Counted from the first letter of the stretch, positions 16,549 to 26,074 are shown. The stretch: 64,000 bases of DNA from Bradyrhizobium sp. 139 (GCF_023074175.1 NZ_JADPKS010000126.1:1-64000); one strand, 5' to 3'. A program made the numbers and translations. Notes: generated by a model not told the origin, from the sequence alone.

Positions 16549-16631
16549 TGTCTTGTTCCATCTATCCCCTCGTCCCAGGGAGCGGCCGGCAGGCGCGTCT
16601 CGAAGGAGGAGGCCAACAATCGTTGTAACAT

Positions 16632-16676
16632 TCATCCTTCGAGACGGCCGCGTACCGCAGCCTCCTCAGGATGAGG
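16632..16676. repeat. Palindromic repeat inside suf cluster
   Basis: TCATCCTTCGAGACGGC ... GCCTCCTCAGGATGAGG forms an imperfect inverted repeat with CATCCT/AGGATG ends. It resembles another short repeat type common in Bradyrhizobium. It sits between sufB and sufC. Confidence 0.65.
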
Positions 16677-16682
16677 TCGAAG

Positions 16683-18179
<1,497 letters not shown>

Positions 18180-18265
18180 TCCATCCTCCGCTCGCGGTTT
18201 CAAGGACCGCGGTGGATCATCAAATTCGGACGACTATTACGATGTTTCTTGGCGAGACGCACGCT

Positions 18266-18281
18266 CTTAGAACCGTTCAAG
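18266..18281. promoter_or_regulatory. Possible Irr (ICE-type) operator upstream of sufB
   Basis: CTTAGAACCGTTCAAG contains a full TTAGAA half-site, a 3-base centre and an imperfect second half (TTCAAG against TTCTAA). Irr dyads of the form TTAGAA-N3-TTCTAA control iron-related genes in Bradyrhizobium and relatives. It lies between the iscS-like stop and sufB, about 87 bases before the sufB ATG. Confidence 0.4.
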
Positions 18282-18295
18282 CCGTGTTTCGTCGC

Positions 18296-19435
18296 TTAAC
18301 CCTTAAGTAGGGTATTACCGAGCTTTCGCCAAGCCTCTAACGCCCTGTTGATGTCATCTGGTTCCGTGGACCAGCCCAGACTGAGACGCACTGCTCCCTG
18401 GGCGACTGCGGGATCAAATCCCATGGCCGACAGAACATGGGACGCCTGCACTTTGCCCGAGGAACAGGCCGAACCTGAGGACACGGCCACGCCTTCGAGG
18501 TCGAATCCGATGACGGCGGTCTCAGCCTTCAGGCCTGGCGCGGTGAATAAAACGGTGTTTGGTAACCTCTTCACGTTGTGAGAGAAGATGGTCGCCCCGG
18601 CCATCCCGAGGAGACCATTTTCCAAGCGATCTCTGAGGGTTGCTATATGCTCCGCATCCTCCGGCAGAGCCCGAAGCGCCGCTTTCACCGCGGCCCCGAG
18701 GCCGGCGATGCCAGCGACATTCTCAGTTCCTGCGCGCCGGTTCAGTTCCTGTCCGCCGCCCCGCAGCACTGGTTGCAGGCCGGCAAGCCCCTCCGTCACG
18801 ACCAACGCACCAACTCCCTTGGGGCCACCGATCTTGTGCGCAGAAAAGGTCGCAAGGTCCGCCCCTACAGTGTTGATATCGAACGGAATTTTTCCGAGTG
18901 CCTGGATCGCATCGACGTGCAGGAGGCCGCTAGCCTCGTGAACGATCGCTGCGGCCTCTGCGACCGGTTGAATTACGCCAGTCTCGTTGTTGGCCGCCAT
19001 GATGGAGACCAGCGCCGGCGGGCCGTCGCCGAGCTGCGCCTTCAGATGGTCGAGGTCGATGACGCCGGCGGGTGTGACCGGGATCTGGCTGATCTTGTCC
19101 ACTGGGAACCGGCCGCCTGCCAGCACCGAGGCATGCTCGACGGACGAAACCAGGAGCCGCTCGATGGGGCCGCCGGACGGGCCCCGCAGGCCAGGCGACA
19201 GTGCCAGCGCGTTCGCCTCGGTCCCCGCGGAAGTGAAGACCACGTTGCGCGGCAACGCACCGACAGCCGCTGCAAGCGTGGCACGGGCGTCCTCGACCAG
19301 CCGGCGCGCCTCGCGGCCCTCGGCATGGACCGAGGACGGATTGCCGATCAGCTCCCAAGCCGCAAGCATCGCGCTCCGCGCTTCGGCGCGGAGCGGCGTG
19401 GTCGCATTCCAGTCGAGGTAGACACGGCTCCGCAT
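18296..19435 (-). CDS. Cysteine desulfurase, NifS/IscS group
   Basis: A group I PLP-dependent cysteine desulfurase, 379 residues. YLDWNATTP begins the fold, the PLP lysine is Lys201 (FSAHKIGGPKG), and the catalytic cysteine is Cys324 in SSGSACSSGK, on a flexible loop typical of IscS/NifS. It is distinct from SufS in the same cluster (motif RAGTHC), so the locus encodes two desulfurases. Gene order places it first in the suf run, 116 bases before sufB; it may also serve tRNA thiolation. No iscU or iscR accompanies it. A TATAAT-like box lies only five bases before the ATG, and no ribosome site is visible. Confidence 0.93.
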   Translation of the reverse strand: MRSRVYLDWNATTPLRAEARSAMLAAWELIGNPSSVHAEGREARRLVEDARATLAAAVGALPRNVVFTSAGTEANALALSPGLRGPSGGPIERLLVSSVEHASVLAGGRFPVDKISQIPVTPAGVIDLDHLKAQLGDGPPALVSIMAANNETGVIQPVAEAAAIVHEASGLLHVDAIQALGKIPFDINTVGADLATFSAHKIGGPKGVGALVVTEGLAGLQPVLRGGGQELNRRAGTENVAGIAGLGAAVKAALRALPEDAEHIATLRDRLENGLLGMAGATIFSHNVKRLPNTVLFTAPGLKAETAVIGFDLEGVAVSSGSACSSGKVQASHVLSAMGFDPAVAQGAVRLSLGWSTEPDDINRALEAWRKLGNTLLKG

Positions 19436-19782
19436 GAGGTATTATATTACTCTGTAAATGGGGCTTGTGCGCCCACGCTGAGGCCCGACATGGGCCCCTG
19501 TGGAGCGATTGGCAACCTCGATTCCGAATCCTCATCCCGCAATGACGCGGCCATGACACGCTAACATCTTGAGCTCATTGGGCGATGTTCAAGATGCTTG
19601 CTTTTTGACCCTCGCCTCATGTTAGAACGCGCGCGTCAGTTCACCGCGCGCCGCTCGCGCATCATCCGAGGGCGCCGCTCCACCCTTCCCTTCGCGGCTT
19701 GGTCGGCACAGCAGCCGATGAAGTTCGCACAATCGGTTGATTGCTGAGGACCGTCTTCAAGGGATCAATCAAGAGATCATCC
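19436..19782. other. Divergent intergenic region iscS-like / hydrolase
   Basis: No gene is supported in this 347-base stretch. It holds, from left: a minus-strand -10-like box adjoining the iscS-like ATG (19441-19446) with a small ATTAC-TCT-GTAAA dyad overlapping it; a fragment resembling the GCAATGACG end of a dispersed repeat near 19540; and a perfect 8-bp inverted repeat CATCTTGA (19565-19572) / TCAAGATG (19589-19596), followed by a T-rich run. A GC-rich tract follows to the hydrolase start. Confidence 0.5.
19441..19459 (-). promoter_or_regulatory. Candidate leaderless promoter / operator of iscS-like gene
   Basis: On the minus strand TATAAT (complement of 19441-19446) lies five bases before the start codon, so transcription would begin at or near the ATG. 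ATTAC-TCT-GTAAA (19446-19458) forms an imperfect dyad over the same place. No standard -35 hexamer is visible at 16-18 bases. Confidence 0.4.
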
Positions 19783-20430
19783 ATGCCCGAAGTTATTTTC
19801 ACCGGCCCTGCTGGCCGTCTCGAAGGCCGCTATCACCCGGCCAAGCAGAAGAACGCGCCGATCGCGATGGTCCTGCATCCGCATCCGCAGTTCCACGGCA
19901 CGATGAATCATCAGATCATCTACCAGTGCTACTACGCGTTCGCGCACCGCGGCTTCTCGGTGCTGCGCTTCAATTTCCGCGGCGTCGGCCGCAGCCAGGG
20001 CTCATTCGACCATGGCACCGGCGAATTATCGGACGCCGCCGCAGCGCTCGATTGGGCTCAGACCATCAATCCCGAGGCGCGCGCCTGCTGGGTCGCCGGC
20101 TTCTCCTTCGGCGCCTGGATTGGCATGCAGCTTTTGATGCGCCGTCCCGAGGTCGAGGGTTTCATCTCGATCGCGCCGCCTGCCAATCTCTATGACTTCT
20201 CATTCCTCGCGCCCTGCCCCTCGTCGGGGCTGATCGTGCATGGCGAGAAGGACGCGGTGGTGCCGCCCAAGGACGTCAACACGCTGGTCGAGAAGCTGAA
20301 GACGCAGAAGGGCATCGTGATCGACCAGCAGGTCATCCCCGGCGCCAACCACTTCTTCGACGCCAAGCTCGAGCCGTTGATGGAAACCATCACGGCGTAT
20401 CTCGACATGCGCTTGGCCAACGTGCGTTAA
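19783..20430 (+). CDS. Alpha/beta hydrolase
   Basis: A 215-residue alpha/beta hydrolase of the dienelactone-hydrolase-like kind found next to suf genes in many alphaproteobacteria. Landmarks are VLHPHPQFHGTMNH (oxyanion region), FNFRGVGRSQG, the nucleophile elbow GFSFGAW with the catalytic Ser, HGEKDAVVPP with the acid, and GANHFF with the catalytic His. The triad is therefore complete, although the substrate is unknown. The ATG at 19783 was chosen because the upstream TTG extension lacks a ribosome site and conserved sequence. Its stop overlaps the end of the convergent SMR gene by four bases. Confidence 0.88.
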   Translation: MPEVIFTGPAGRLEGRYHPAKQKNAPIAMVLHPHPQFHGTMNHQIIYQCYYAFAHRGFSVLRFNFRGVGRSQGSFDHGTGELSDAAAALDWAQTINPEARACWVAGFSFGAWIGMQLLMRRPEVEGFISIAPPANLYDFSFLAPCPSSGLIVHGEKDAVVPPKDVNTLVEKLKTQKGIVIDQQVIPGANHFFDAKLEPLMETITAYLDMRLANVR

Positions 20431-20750
20431 GCGAGTTTTAGCGCGACGATTCCCAACAGCACGAGCGCGATGCCCGCAAGCTTCATCGCGCTCAAGGTCT
20501 CGCCGAACAGCATGACGCCCATGATGAAGGTGCCGGCCGCGCCGATGCCGGTCCACACCGAATAGGCCACGCCGACCTCGAGCACCTTCAAGGCGCGTCC
20601 GAGCAGGAAGACGAAGGCTGCGAGCAGCACGAGCGAGACGATGCTCCACCCTGCACGCGTGTAGCCGTCGGCGTATTTCATCGAGATCGCCCAGCCGACG
20701 TCCAGCACGCCGGCGATCACCAGCATGAGCCAAGCCACGGAAGAGGGCAT
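20427..20750 (-). CDS. Small multidrug resistance (SMR) transporter, Gdx/SugE-like
   Basis: A 107-residue four-helix membrane protein of the SMR family, with best resemblance to the guanidinium exporter (Gdx/SugE) subtype: GYTRAGWSIV after helix 1 and AYSVWTGIGAAGTF in the third helix. The essential membrane carboxylate, normally Glu in helix 1, is Asp17 here (AGVLDVGWA). That conserves charge but is unusual. SMR proteins work as antiparallel dimers that exchange protons for small cations. It starts 10 bases after the GST stop, so the pair is an operon, controlled by the triple operator upstream of the GST. Confidence 0.86.
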   Translation of the reverse strand: MPSSVAWLMLVIAGVLDVGWAISMKYADGYTRAGWSIVSLVLLAAFVFLLGRALKVLEVGVAYSVWTGIGAAGTFIMGVMLFGETLSAMKLAGIALVLLGIVALKLA

Positions 20751-20760
20751 CGGCGTGCGC

Positions 20761-21438
20761 TCAGGCCGCAAGCTTCAGCAGATGTGCGTCGTGGCGCACG
20801 AGGAAGGCGCGCAGCAATTGCGGATAGTCCGCGCCGACCGCAGTGCGGACGCTCGGACGCTTCGCTAGGTCGGCGCGCCAAGCACGGATCTTCGGCAAAT
20901 CCTTGAAGATGCCGAGCTCGGCCAGTTCGTCGAACACGTCGAAATAACGGAAGACGGGGGCGAACACCGCATCGACCAGGCTGAACGTATCGCCGGCGAA
21001 AAACGGGCCTAAGCTCAGCGCGGCCTCGACACGCGCAAATTTCGCTGCCAGCGCCTGGCGCTTGCTCTCAAAGGTCGCCGGATCCGTCGTGGTCTCCAGC
21101 CCCCAGAGGTCACCGAGAGTCGCCGAGCCGAACTCCATCCAGGCACGATGCTCGGCGCGCTTGAGGGCATAGGCCGGATGCAGCTTCTCGCCTGCTTGCG
21201 TTTCCTCGATGTACTCGCAGATCACGTTGCTTTCGAATAGCGCGACCTCACCGTTGTCCGTCGTCACCACCAGCACCGGCACCTTGCCGAGCGGCGACAG
21301 TTTCAGGAACCAGTCCGGCTTGTTGGCGAGATCGATGTCGACGCGTTCGAACGGCACGCCCTTCTCGTTGAGCGCGATCACGGCGCGCTGCACATAGGGG
21401 CAAAGCTTGTGGCTGATCAGTTTGAGTGATGCGGTCAT
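20761..21438 (-). CDS. Glutathione S-transferase family protein
   Basis: A 225-residue GST. The thioredoxin-like N-terminal half (LKLISHKLCPYVQRAVIALNEKGV) carries a Cys-Pro-Tyr active-site motif as in omega/beta-like GSTs, followed by the cis-Pro region GKVPVLV and ESNVICEYIEE for glutathione binding. The C-terminal half is the all-helical GST_C domain. The natural substrate is unknown. The ATG at 21438 has GGGA upstream and opens on the fold. It is first in an operon with the SMR transporter. Three copies of ATGCANCTGCAT lie 20-80 bases upstream, implying a dedicated, probably substrate-responsive repressor that is not in this window. Confidence 0.88.
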   Translation of the reverse strand: MTASLKLISHKLCPYVQRAVIALNEKGVPFERVDIDLANKPDWFLKLSPLGKVPVLVVTTDNGEVALFESNVICEYIEETQAGEKLHPAYALKRAEHRAWMEFGSATLGDLWGLETTTDPATFESKRQALAAKFARVEAALSLGPFFAGDTFSLVDAVFAPVFRYFDVFDELAELGIFKDLPKIRAWRADLAKRPSVRTAVGADYPQLLRAFLVRHDAHLLKLAA

Positions 21439-21457
21439 GGCTGGTCCCGGCAGTTTG

Positions 21458-21518
21458 ATGCAACTGCATTCAATGTAAATGCATCTGCATGCATTCGTCA
21501 AGATAGATGCAGCTGCAT
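21458..21518. promoter_or_regulatory. Triple ATGCANCTGCAT operator of GST-SMR operon
   Basis: ATGCAACTGCAT (21458-21469), ATGCATCTGCAT (21479-21490) and ATGCAGCTGCAT (21507-21518) share the pattern ATGCANCTGCAT. The third extends to a perfect 14-bp palindrome GATGCAGCTGCATC. Starts are 21 and 28 bases apart. The sites span the region between the anmK stop and the GST start, where the promoter must lie. Confidence 0.75.
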
Positions 21519-21532
21519 CAATCAGCCGGATC

Positions 21533-22636
21533 TCAGGGCCGCGCGATGACCCCGCCCGTCATCGGCATCGGCACGCCCGTGGTGGCCGGGTAGGACAGCG
21601 GCAAACCCTTGAGGCCGCGGGCGGCGAGGAAGCCGAAGGCCTGCGCCTCGATGGCGTCTGAGGCCCAGCCGAGCGTCTCGGCGGCCTCGACGGTCGCCGA
21701 TCCCACCTGTTCCCGCAGCATGCGCAGCATGGTGAGGTTGCGGGCGCCGCCGCCGCAGACGATCCAACTCCGCGGCCGGCGCGGCAAAAGCGGAATGATG
21801 CGGGCGATTGCAGCCGCGGTGAAGGCCGTCAACGTCGCGGCGCCGTCGGCCGGCGCGATATCGCCGAGCTTCAGCGCGGCAAAGTCGTTGCGGTCGAGCG
21901 ATTTCGGCGGCGGAGCTGCGAAGAACGACAGCGCCAGCGCCCGCGCGATCCAGGCCTCGTCCGCCTTGCCGAGCGCCGCGAATTTTCCCTCTGTGTCAAA
22001 CGGCTGGTTCATGGTGCGGTACATGAAATCGTCGAGCAGCGCGTTGCCGGGCCCGGTGTCGCAGGCGATCAGGGTGTCGCTGCCGTCGATATAGGTGATG
22101 TTGGAGACGCCGCCGATATTGACGACGACGATCGGCCCCTCGCGCTCCAGCGATTGCGCCAGTGCGCGGTGGTAGACCGGCACGAACGGCGCGCCCTGCC
22201 CGCCGGCCTCGACGTCGGCGGCGCGGAAATCATGCATCACGGGGATATGGATGGCTCTGGCGAGCGCCGGCGCATCACCGATCTGCACCGTCAGCCGCCG
22301 CTCAGGGCGATGCAGCACGGTCTGGCCATGGAAGCCGGCGATGTCGATGTCCTCCGGCTTCATCCGGTTTTGGGCGATGAAGGCAGCCACAGCCTCGGCA
22401 TGGGCCAGCGTCACCGCGCGCTCAGCCTCGGCCAGAACGCCCGGGCGGGCATCGCGTTGCGGCAGGTGCACGGCCTCGCTCAGCGCCTGGCGCAGCAGAT
22501 TACGCTCGGCCGAACTGTAGGGCCGGTAGCCGGATGGCCCGAACGCCTTCACTTGCTTTCCGTCGGTTTCGATCAACGCGACATCCACCCCGTCCAGCGA
22601 GGTGCCGCTCATCAAACCGAGTGCCGTCAACATCAT
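21533..22636 (-). CDS. anmK: Anhydro-N-acetylmuramic acid kinase
   Basis: A 367-residue sugar kinase of the AnmK family, at the normal length. It phosphorylates 1,6-anhydro-MurNAc released during cell-wall turnover to MurNAc-6-P for recycling. Motifs: GLMSGTSLDGVDVAL (phosphate 1), GFHGQTVLH, VMHDFRAADVEAGGQGAPFVPVYH, VNIGGVSN, DTGPGNALLD and VCGGGARN (nucleotide binding). It is divergently transcribed from tyrS with a 165-base shared promoter region, an arrangement common in alphaproteobacteria. Two consecutive Met codons leave a one-residue ambiguity at the start. Confidence 0.95.
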   Translation of the reverse strand: MMLTALGLMSGTSLDGVDVALIETDGKQVKAFGPSGYRPYSSAERNLLRQALSEAVHLPQRDARPGVLAEAERAVTLAHAEAVAAFIAQNRMKPEDIDIAGFHGQTVLHRPERRLTVQIGDAPALARAIHIPVMHDFRAADVEAGGQGAPFVPVYHRALAQSLEREGPIVVVNIGGVSNITYIDGSDTLIACDTGPGNALLDDFMYRTMNQPFDTEGKFAALGKADEAWIARALALSFFAAPPPKSLDRNDFAALKLGDIAPADGAATLTAFTAAAIARIIPLLPRRPRSWIVCGGGARNLTMLRMLREQVGSATVEAAETLGWASDAIEAQAFGFLAARGLKGLPLSYPATTGVPMPMTGGVIARP

Positions 22637-22801
22637 GGATCAGCGTCCTCAAGAGACCCCACTCCGGCATGCCGATCTTGTGCCAGAGGGACACATCTTA
22701 TAATGCCACAGCCAAAGTGGCGGGTGGCAATCGAGTTCCCACGGAAGACCCTTAAATTGCGCCCAAAACAGTAAACCAAGAATTGTCAGGCACGCCGACA
22801 G

Positions 22802-24055
22802 ATGACTGTATTTAAATCGGATTTCCTCAATACCTTGCAGGAACGTGGATTCATCCACCAGTGCTCCGATTTCGAGGGGCTGGACGCACTCGCCGCCAAG
22901 GGCGAGGCGACGGCCTATGTCGGCTACGATTGCACCGCCCGTTCGCTGCATGTCGGCAATTACCTGACCATGATGATGCTGCACTGGCTCCAGGAGTCCG
23001 GCAACAAGCCGATCACGCTGATGGGCGGCGGCACCACCATGGTCGGCGATCCCTCCGGCAAGGACGAGACGCGCGCGATCCGCACCGTCGCCGAGATCGA
23101 GGCGAACAAGGCTTCGATCCGCGGCGTGTTCGCCAAGGTGCTGCGCTATGGCGAAGGCAACAGCGACGCCGTCATGCTCGACAATGCGGAGTGGCTGACC
23201 AAGCTCAACTGGATCGAGATGCTGCGTGACGTTGGCCGGCATTTCTCGGTCAACCGCATGCTGACGATGGACTCCGTGCGGCTGCGCCTCGAGCGCGAGC
23301 AGGAGATGAGTTTCATCGAGTTCAACTACATGGTCTGCCAGGCCTACGACTTCGTCGAGCTTGCCAAACGCGCCGGCTGTCATTTGCAGATGGGCGGCTC
23401 CGACCAATGGGGCAACATCATCATGGGCGTCGATCTTGGCCGCCGCATGGGCACGCATCAACTGTTCGCGCTGACGACGCCGCTGCTGACGACGGCGTCG
23501 GGCGCCAAGATGGGCAAGACCGCGCAAGGCGCGGTCTGGCTCAATGCCGACCAGTTCTCGCCGTATGACTTCTGGCAGTACTGGCGCAACACCGAAGACG
23601 CCGACGTCGGCAAATTCCTGAAACTGTTCACGACCCTGCCGATGAGCGAGATCAGGAAGCTCGAGGCGCTCGCGGGCTCGGAGATCAACGAAGCCAAGAA
23701 GGTGCTCGCCACCGAGGCGACCGCGCTGCTGCACGGCCGCGACGCGGCCAACGAGGCTGCCGAAACCGCGCGGCGCACCTTCGAGGAAGGCGCGCTGGCC
23801 GAAAGCCTGCCGACGGTGGAAATTCCGCGCGGCGAACTGGGTGCCGGCCTCGGCGTGCTCAACGCCTTCGTCAAGGCGGGCTTGGTTGCCTCAAATGGCG
23901 AGGCACGGCGCCAGATCAAGGGCGGAGGCCTGCGCGTCAACGACGAACTCGTCACCGACGAGAAGATGGCGCTGTCGGCGACCCATCTGACGCCTGAGGG
24001 CGTGATCAAGCTGTCCTTCGGCAAGAAGAAGCACGTCCTCATCAGGCCTGCATAG
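22802..24055 (+). CDS. tyrS: Tyrosyl-tRNA synthetase
   Basis: A 417-residue class I synthetase charging tRNA-Tyr. The HIGH equivalent is [18 protein letters not shown]-like tyrosine-binding sequence is present ([14 protein letters not shown]), the KMSKS loop is [12 protein letters not shown], and a C-terminal S4 RNA-binding domain closes the protein ([23 protein letters not shown]). All catalytic parts are intact. It is divergent from anmK. A 30-base hairpin (24077-24106) follows the stop before the MFS gene. Confidence 0.97.
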   Translation: MTVFKSDFLNTLQERGFIHQCSDFEGLDALAAKGEATAYVGYDCTARSLHVGNYLTMMMLHWLQESGNKPITLMGGGTTMVGDPSGKDETRAIRTVAEIEANKASIRGVFAKVLRYGEGNSDAVMLDNAEWLTKLNWIEMLRDVGRHFSVNRMLTMDSVRLRLEREQEMSFIEFNYMVCQAYDFVELAKRAGCHLQMGGSDQWGNIIMGVDLGRRMGTHQLFALTTPLLTTASGAKMGKTAQGAVWLNADQFSPYDFWQYWRNTEDADVGKFLKLFTTLPMSEIRKLEALAGSEINEAKKVLATEATALLHGRDAANEAAETARRTFEEGALAESLPTVEIPRGELGAGLGVLNAFVKAGLVASNGEARRQIKGGGLRVNDELVTDEKMALSATHLTPEGVIKLSFGKKKHVLIRPA

Positions 24056-24076
24056 GCGTATGAGCTTTTGATGCTT

Positions 24077-24106
24077 GTCAGGGCGCGCCGAAGCGCGCTC
24101 CCTGAC
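24077..24106. other. Hairpin between tyrS and MFS gene
   Basis: GTCAGGG (24077-24083) pairs with CCCTGAC (24100-24106), and CGCGC/GCGCG inside extends the stem around a CGAA loop. There is no T run. The hairpin ends only five bases before the MFS start codon, so it could end tyrS transcripts inefficiently or mask the MFS ribosome site. Confidence 0.55.
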
Positions 24107-24111
24107 CGGCA

Positions 24112-25359
24112 ATGGACCAGAACACGCCCAGGGAACAGGTTGGGGCAACCCAGCGAGATGCGGTGCGCACCGCACTCGTCGTGCTCGGGCTGTGCTTCAC
24201 GCTCGCCGTCCTCGGCCGCGGCCTCAGCGAGAGCTTCACTGTCTTCCTCAAGCCGATCTCCGAAAACTTTGGCTGGGACCGTGCGCAGGTCGTCTCGATC
24301 TACTCACTGACCTGGCTGATCAGCGGGCTGACCGCGCCACTGGTCGGGCGCCTCTTCGATCATTCCGGGCCGCGGATCGTCTACGCGCTCGGGCTTTTCC
24401 TGCTCGGCTCGGCCTTCCTGATCGCCGCGCACGCGCAGGCGCTCTGGCAATTCCAGCTCTCGATCGGACTCTGCGTCGGCATCGGTGTCGCCTTCATCGG
24501 CAACGTCCCGAACTCGATCATGCTCGGCCGCTGGTTCGGCCCAAAGCTGCCGACCGCGATGGCGGTGGTCTATTCGGCGATGGGGGGCGGCGTGCTGGCG
24601 CTGCTCCCGGCCTCGCAGCTTTTGATCGATCATCTCGGCTGGCGTGAAACCTATCAAGTATACGGCTTTGCCGCGCTCGGCTTGCTCGTGCCGCTGCTGC
24701 TTCTGCCCTGGCGCATGTTCGCGGCCGGCTCGCCGCATGTCACCAAGAAGACCGACCCTGATTTCATCGATAACGGCTGGACGCTTGTGAGCGCGATGCG
24801 CCACCACGCTTTCTGGGCGCTGTTCTCGACCTTCTTCTTCACCGCGGTCGGCATGTACGCGATCGCCGCGCAGATCGTGGCCTATCTGATCGACGCCGGC
24901 TTTCCGCCGCTCCAGGCGGCGACCGCCTGGGGTTTTTCGGGCGTGGTACTGGTGTTCGGCATGCTCGGCGTATCCGCGCTCGACGGGCTGATCGGGCGCC
25001 GGCCGTCGGTGCTGCTCAGCTACGCGATCTCGATCATCGGCATCTTCCTGCTCTGGCTCCTGCAGTATTATCCGAACATGATCCTGCTCACCGGCTTCGT
25101 CGTCTGCTTCGGCAGCATGATGGGATCGCGCGGCCCGCTGATCACAGCGACCGCAATGAAGATTTTTCGCGGCAAGCGCGTTGGCACGATCTTCGGCACC
25201 ATCTCGATCGGCAGCGGATTGGGTTCGGCGTTCGGCTCATGGAGCGGCGGGCTCATCCACGACTTTACGCACGGCTACAATCTCCTGCTTGTCTTCGCAC
25301 TTGCGAGCGTGATCCTCGGAATGATTCCATTCCTGATTGTCCCCGCCTTGCGAGAGTAG
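24112..25359 (+). CDS. MFS transporter (monocarboxylate/OFA-like)
   Basis: A 415-residue major facilitator with 12 predicted helices and a central polar loop (about residues 205-225, SPHVTKKTDPDF). Sequences such as GRGLSESFTVFLKPI, FGWDRAQVVSIYSL, LVGRLFDHSGPR (the MFS loop 2-3 signature) and LGWRETYQVYG place it with the monocarboxylate/oxalate-formate antiporter branch. Substrate is unknown, but an organic acid is likely. The start is uncertain: the ATG has no clear Shine-Dalgarno and follows a hairpin; GTG at 24163 is an alternative. It may be read through from tyrS. Confidence 0.87.
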   Translation: MDQNTPREQVGATQRDAVRTALVVLGLCFTLAVLGRGLSESFTVFLKPISENFGWDRAQVVSIYSLTWLISGLTAPLVGRLFDHSGPRIVYALGLFLLGSAFLIAAHAQALWQFQLSIGLCVGIGVAFIGNVPNSIMLGRWFGPKLPTAMAVVYSAMGGGVLALLPASQLLIDHLGWRETYQVYGFAALGLLVPLLLLPWRMFAAGSPHVTKKTDPDFIDNGWTLVSAMRHHAFWALFSTFFFTAVGMYAIAAQIVAYLIDAGFPPLQAATAWGFSGVVLVFGMLGVSALDGLIGRRPSVLLSYAISIIGIFLLWLLQYYPNMILLTGFVVCFGSMMGSRGPLITATAMKIFRGKRVGTIFGTISIGSGLGSAFGSWSGGLIHDFTHGYNLLLVFALASVILGMIPFLIVPALRE

Positions 25360-25579
25360 GTCTCCCCGGCGTAACCTGCATCCCTCGGTGTCACCGGGAA
25401 ATTACGCACGACATAGAGGCACCGCATGCGAAAAAATCCGGCGCAACGGGAGTGAAGGGACGAACTGCGGTGTTTTGTCCTACATGACGAAAATGTCAGC
25501 GCGGAATTGATCCCGGGTGGCTTGCGAGCCGGAACTGAATACGGTCCAAGTCCCAGCATTGGATGGAGGGCACAAACCA

Positions 25580-26017
25580 ATGAACTTTCCCTATCTCACT
25601 CGCTTTCAACCGGTTCTCTTGAGCCTGTTTCGCTTCATCACCGGCCTCTTGCTGTTCCAGTATGGCGTCGCCAAGCTGTTTAAGTTTCCGGTGCTCCCCT
25701 ACTTCGCCGACATCCCGCCGCTGATCTACGCGGCCGGTACGCTCGAGCTGGTGCTCGGCGCCACTCTGATGCTCGGCCTGTTCACCCGGCTCTCGGCTTT
25801 CATCCTGTCGGGTGAAATGGCCTTCGCCTATTTCATGGGCCACATGCTCAAGAGCGGCACGCCGGTGTTCCTGCCGCTGCTCAATGGCGGCACCGCGGCC
25901 ATCCTGTTCTGCTTCGCCTGCCTCTATCTCTCGGCGGCCGGCGGCGGCTCGGTCAGCGTCGATGCGCTGATGGGCAAGGAAAGCGACTCGACCGGCGGCG
26001 CGTTCGCCCGGCGCTGA
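25580..26017 (+). CDS. DoxX family membrane protein
   Basis: A 145-residue four-helix membrane protein. The DoxX signature region LFRFITGLLLFQYGVAKLF opens the chain, followed by GTLELVLGATLMLGLFTRLSAFILSGEMAFAYFMGH, typical of the DoxX/SURF4-like group. DoxX relatives associate with quinone or thiosulfate oxidation and redox stress complexes, but the role of stand-alone members like this is undefined. The ATG at 25580 is chosen for the GGAGGG (25565-25570) nine bases upstream. No partner genes are nearby; it is preceded by 220 bases without features. Confidence 0.87.
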   Translation: MNFPYLTRFQPVLLSLFRFITGLLLFQYGVAKLFKFPVLPYFADIPPLIYAAGTLELVLGATLMLGLFTRLSAFILSGEMAFAYFMGHMLKSGTPVFLPLLNGGTAAILFCFACLYLSAAGGGSVSVDALMGKESDSTGGAFARR

Positions 26018-26049
26018 TGCGCATGCAATTAACGCGCAAGTAACGGATG

Positions 26050-26071
26050 GCACCGGCAGCATTGCCGGTGC
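26050..26071. terminator. Perfect hairpin between convergent genes
   Basis: GCACCGGCA-GCAT-TGCCGGTGC is a 9-bp perfect stem with a 4-base loop, between the DoxX gene and the convergent 28-residue ORF. It lacks a T tract on either side, so it may be an inefficient terminator or an RNA-stability element. Confidence 0.5.
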
Positions 26072-26074
26072 TGC

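Noticed and set aside
19535-19560. GCAATGACG sequence resembling the end of a dispersed repeat
   Set aside because: Only one short arm is present; too little to call an element.
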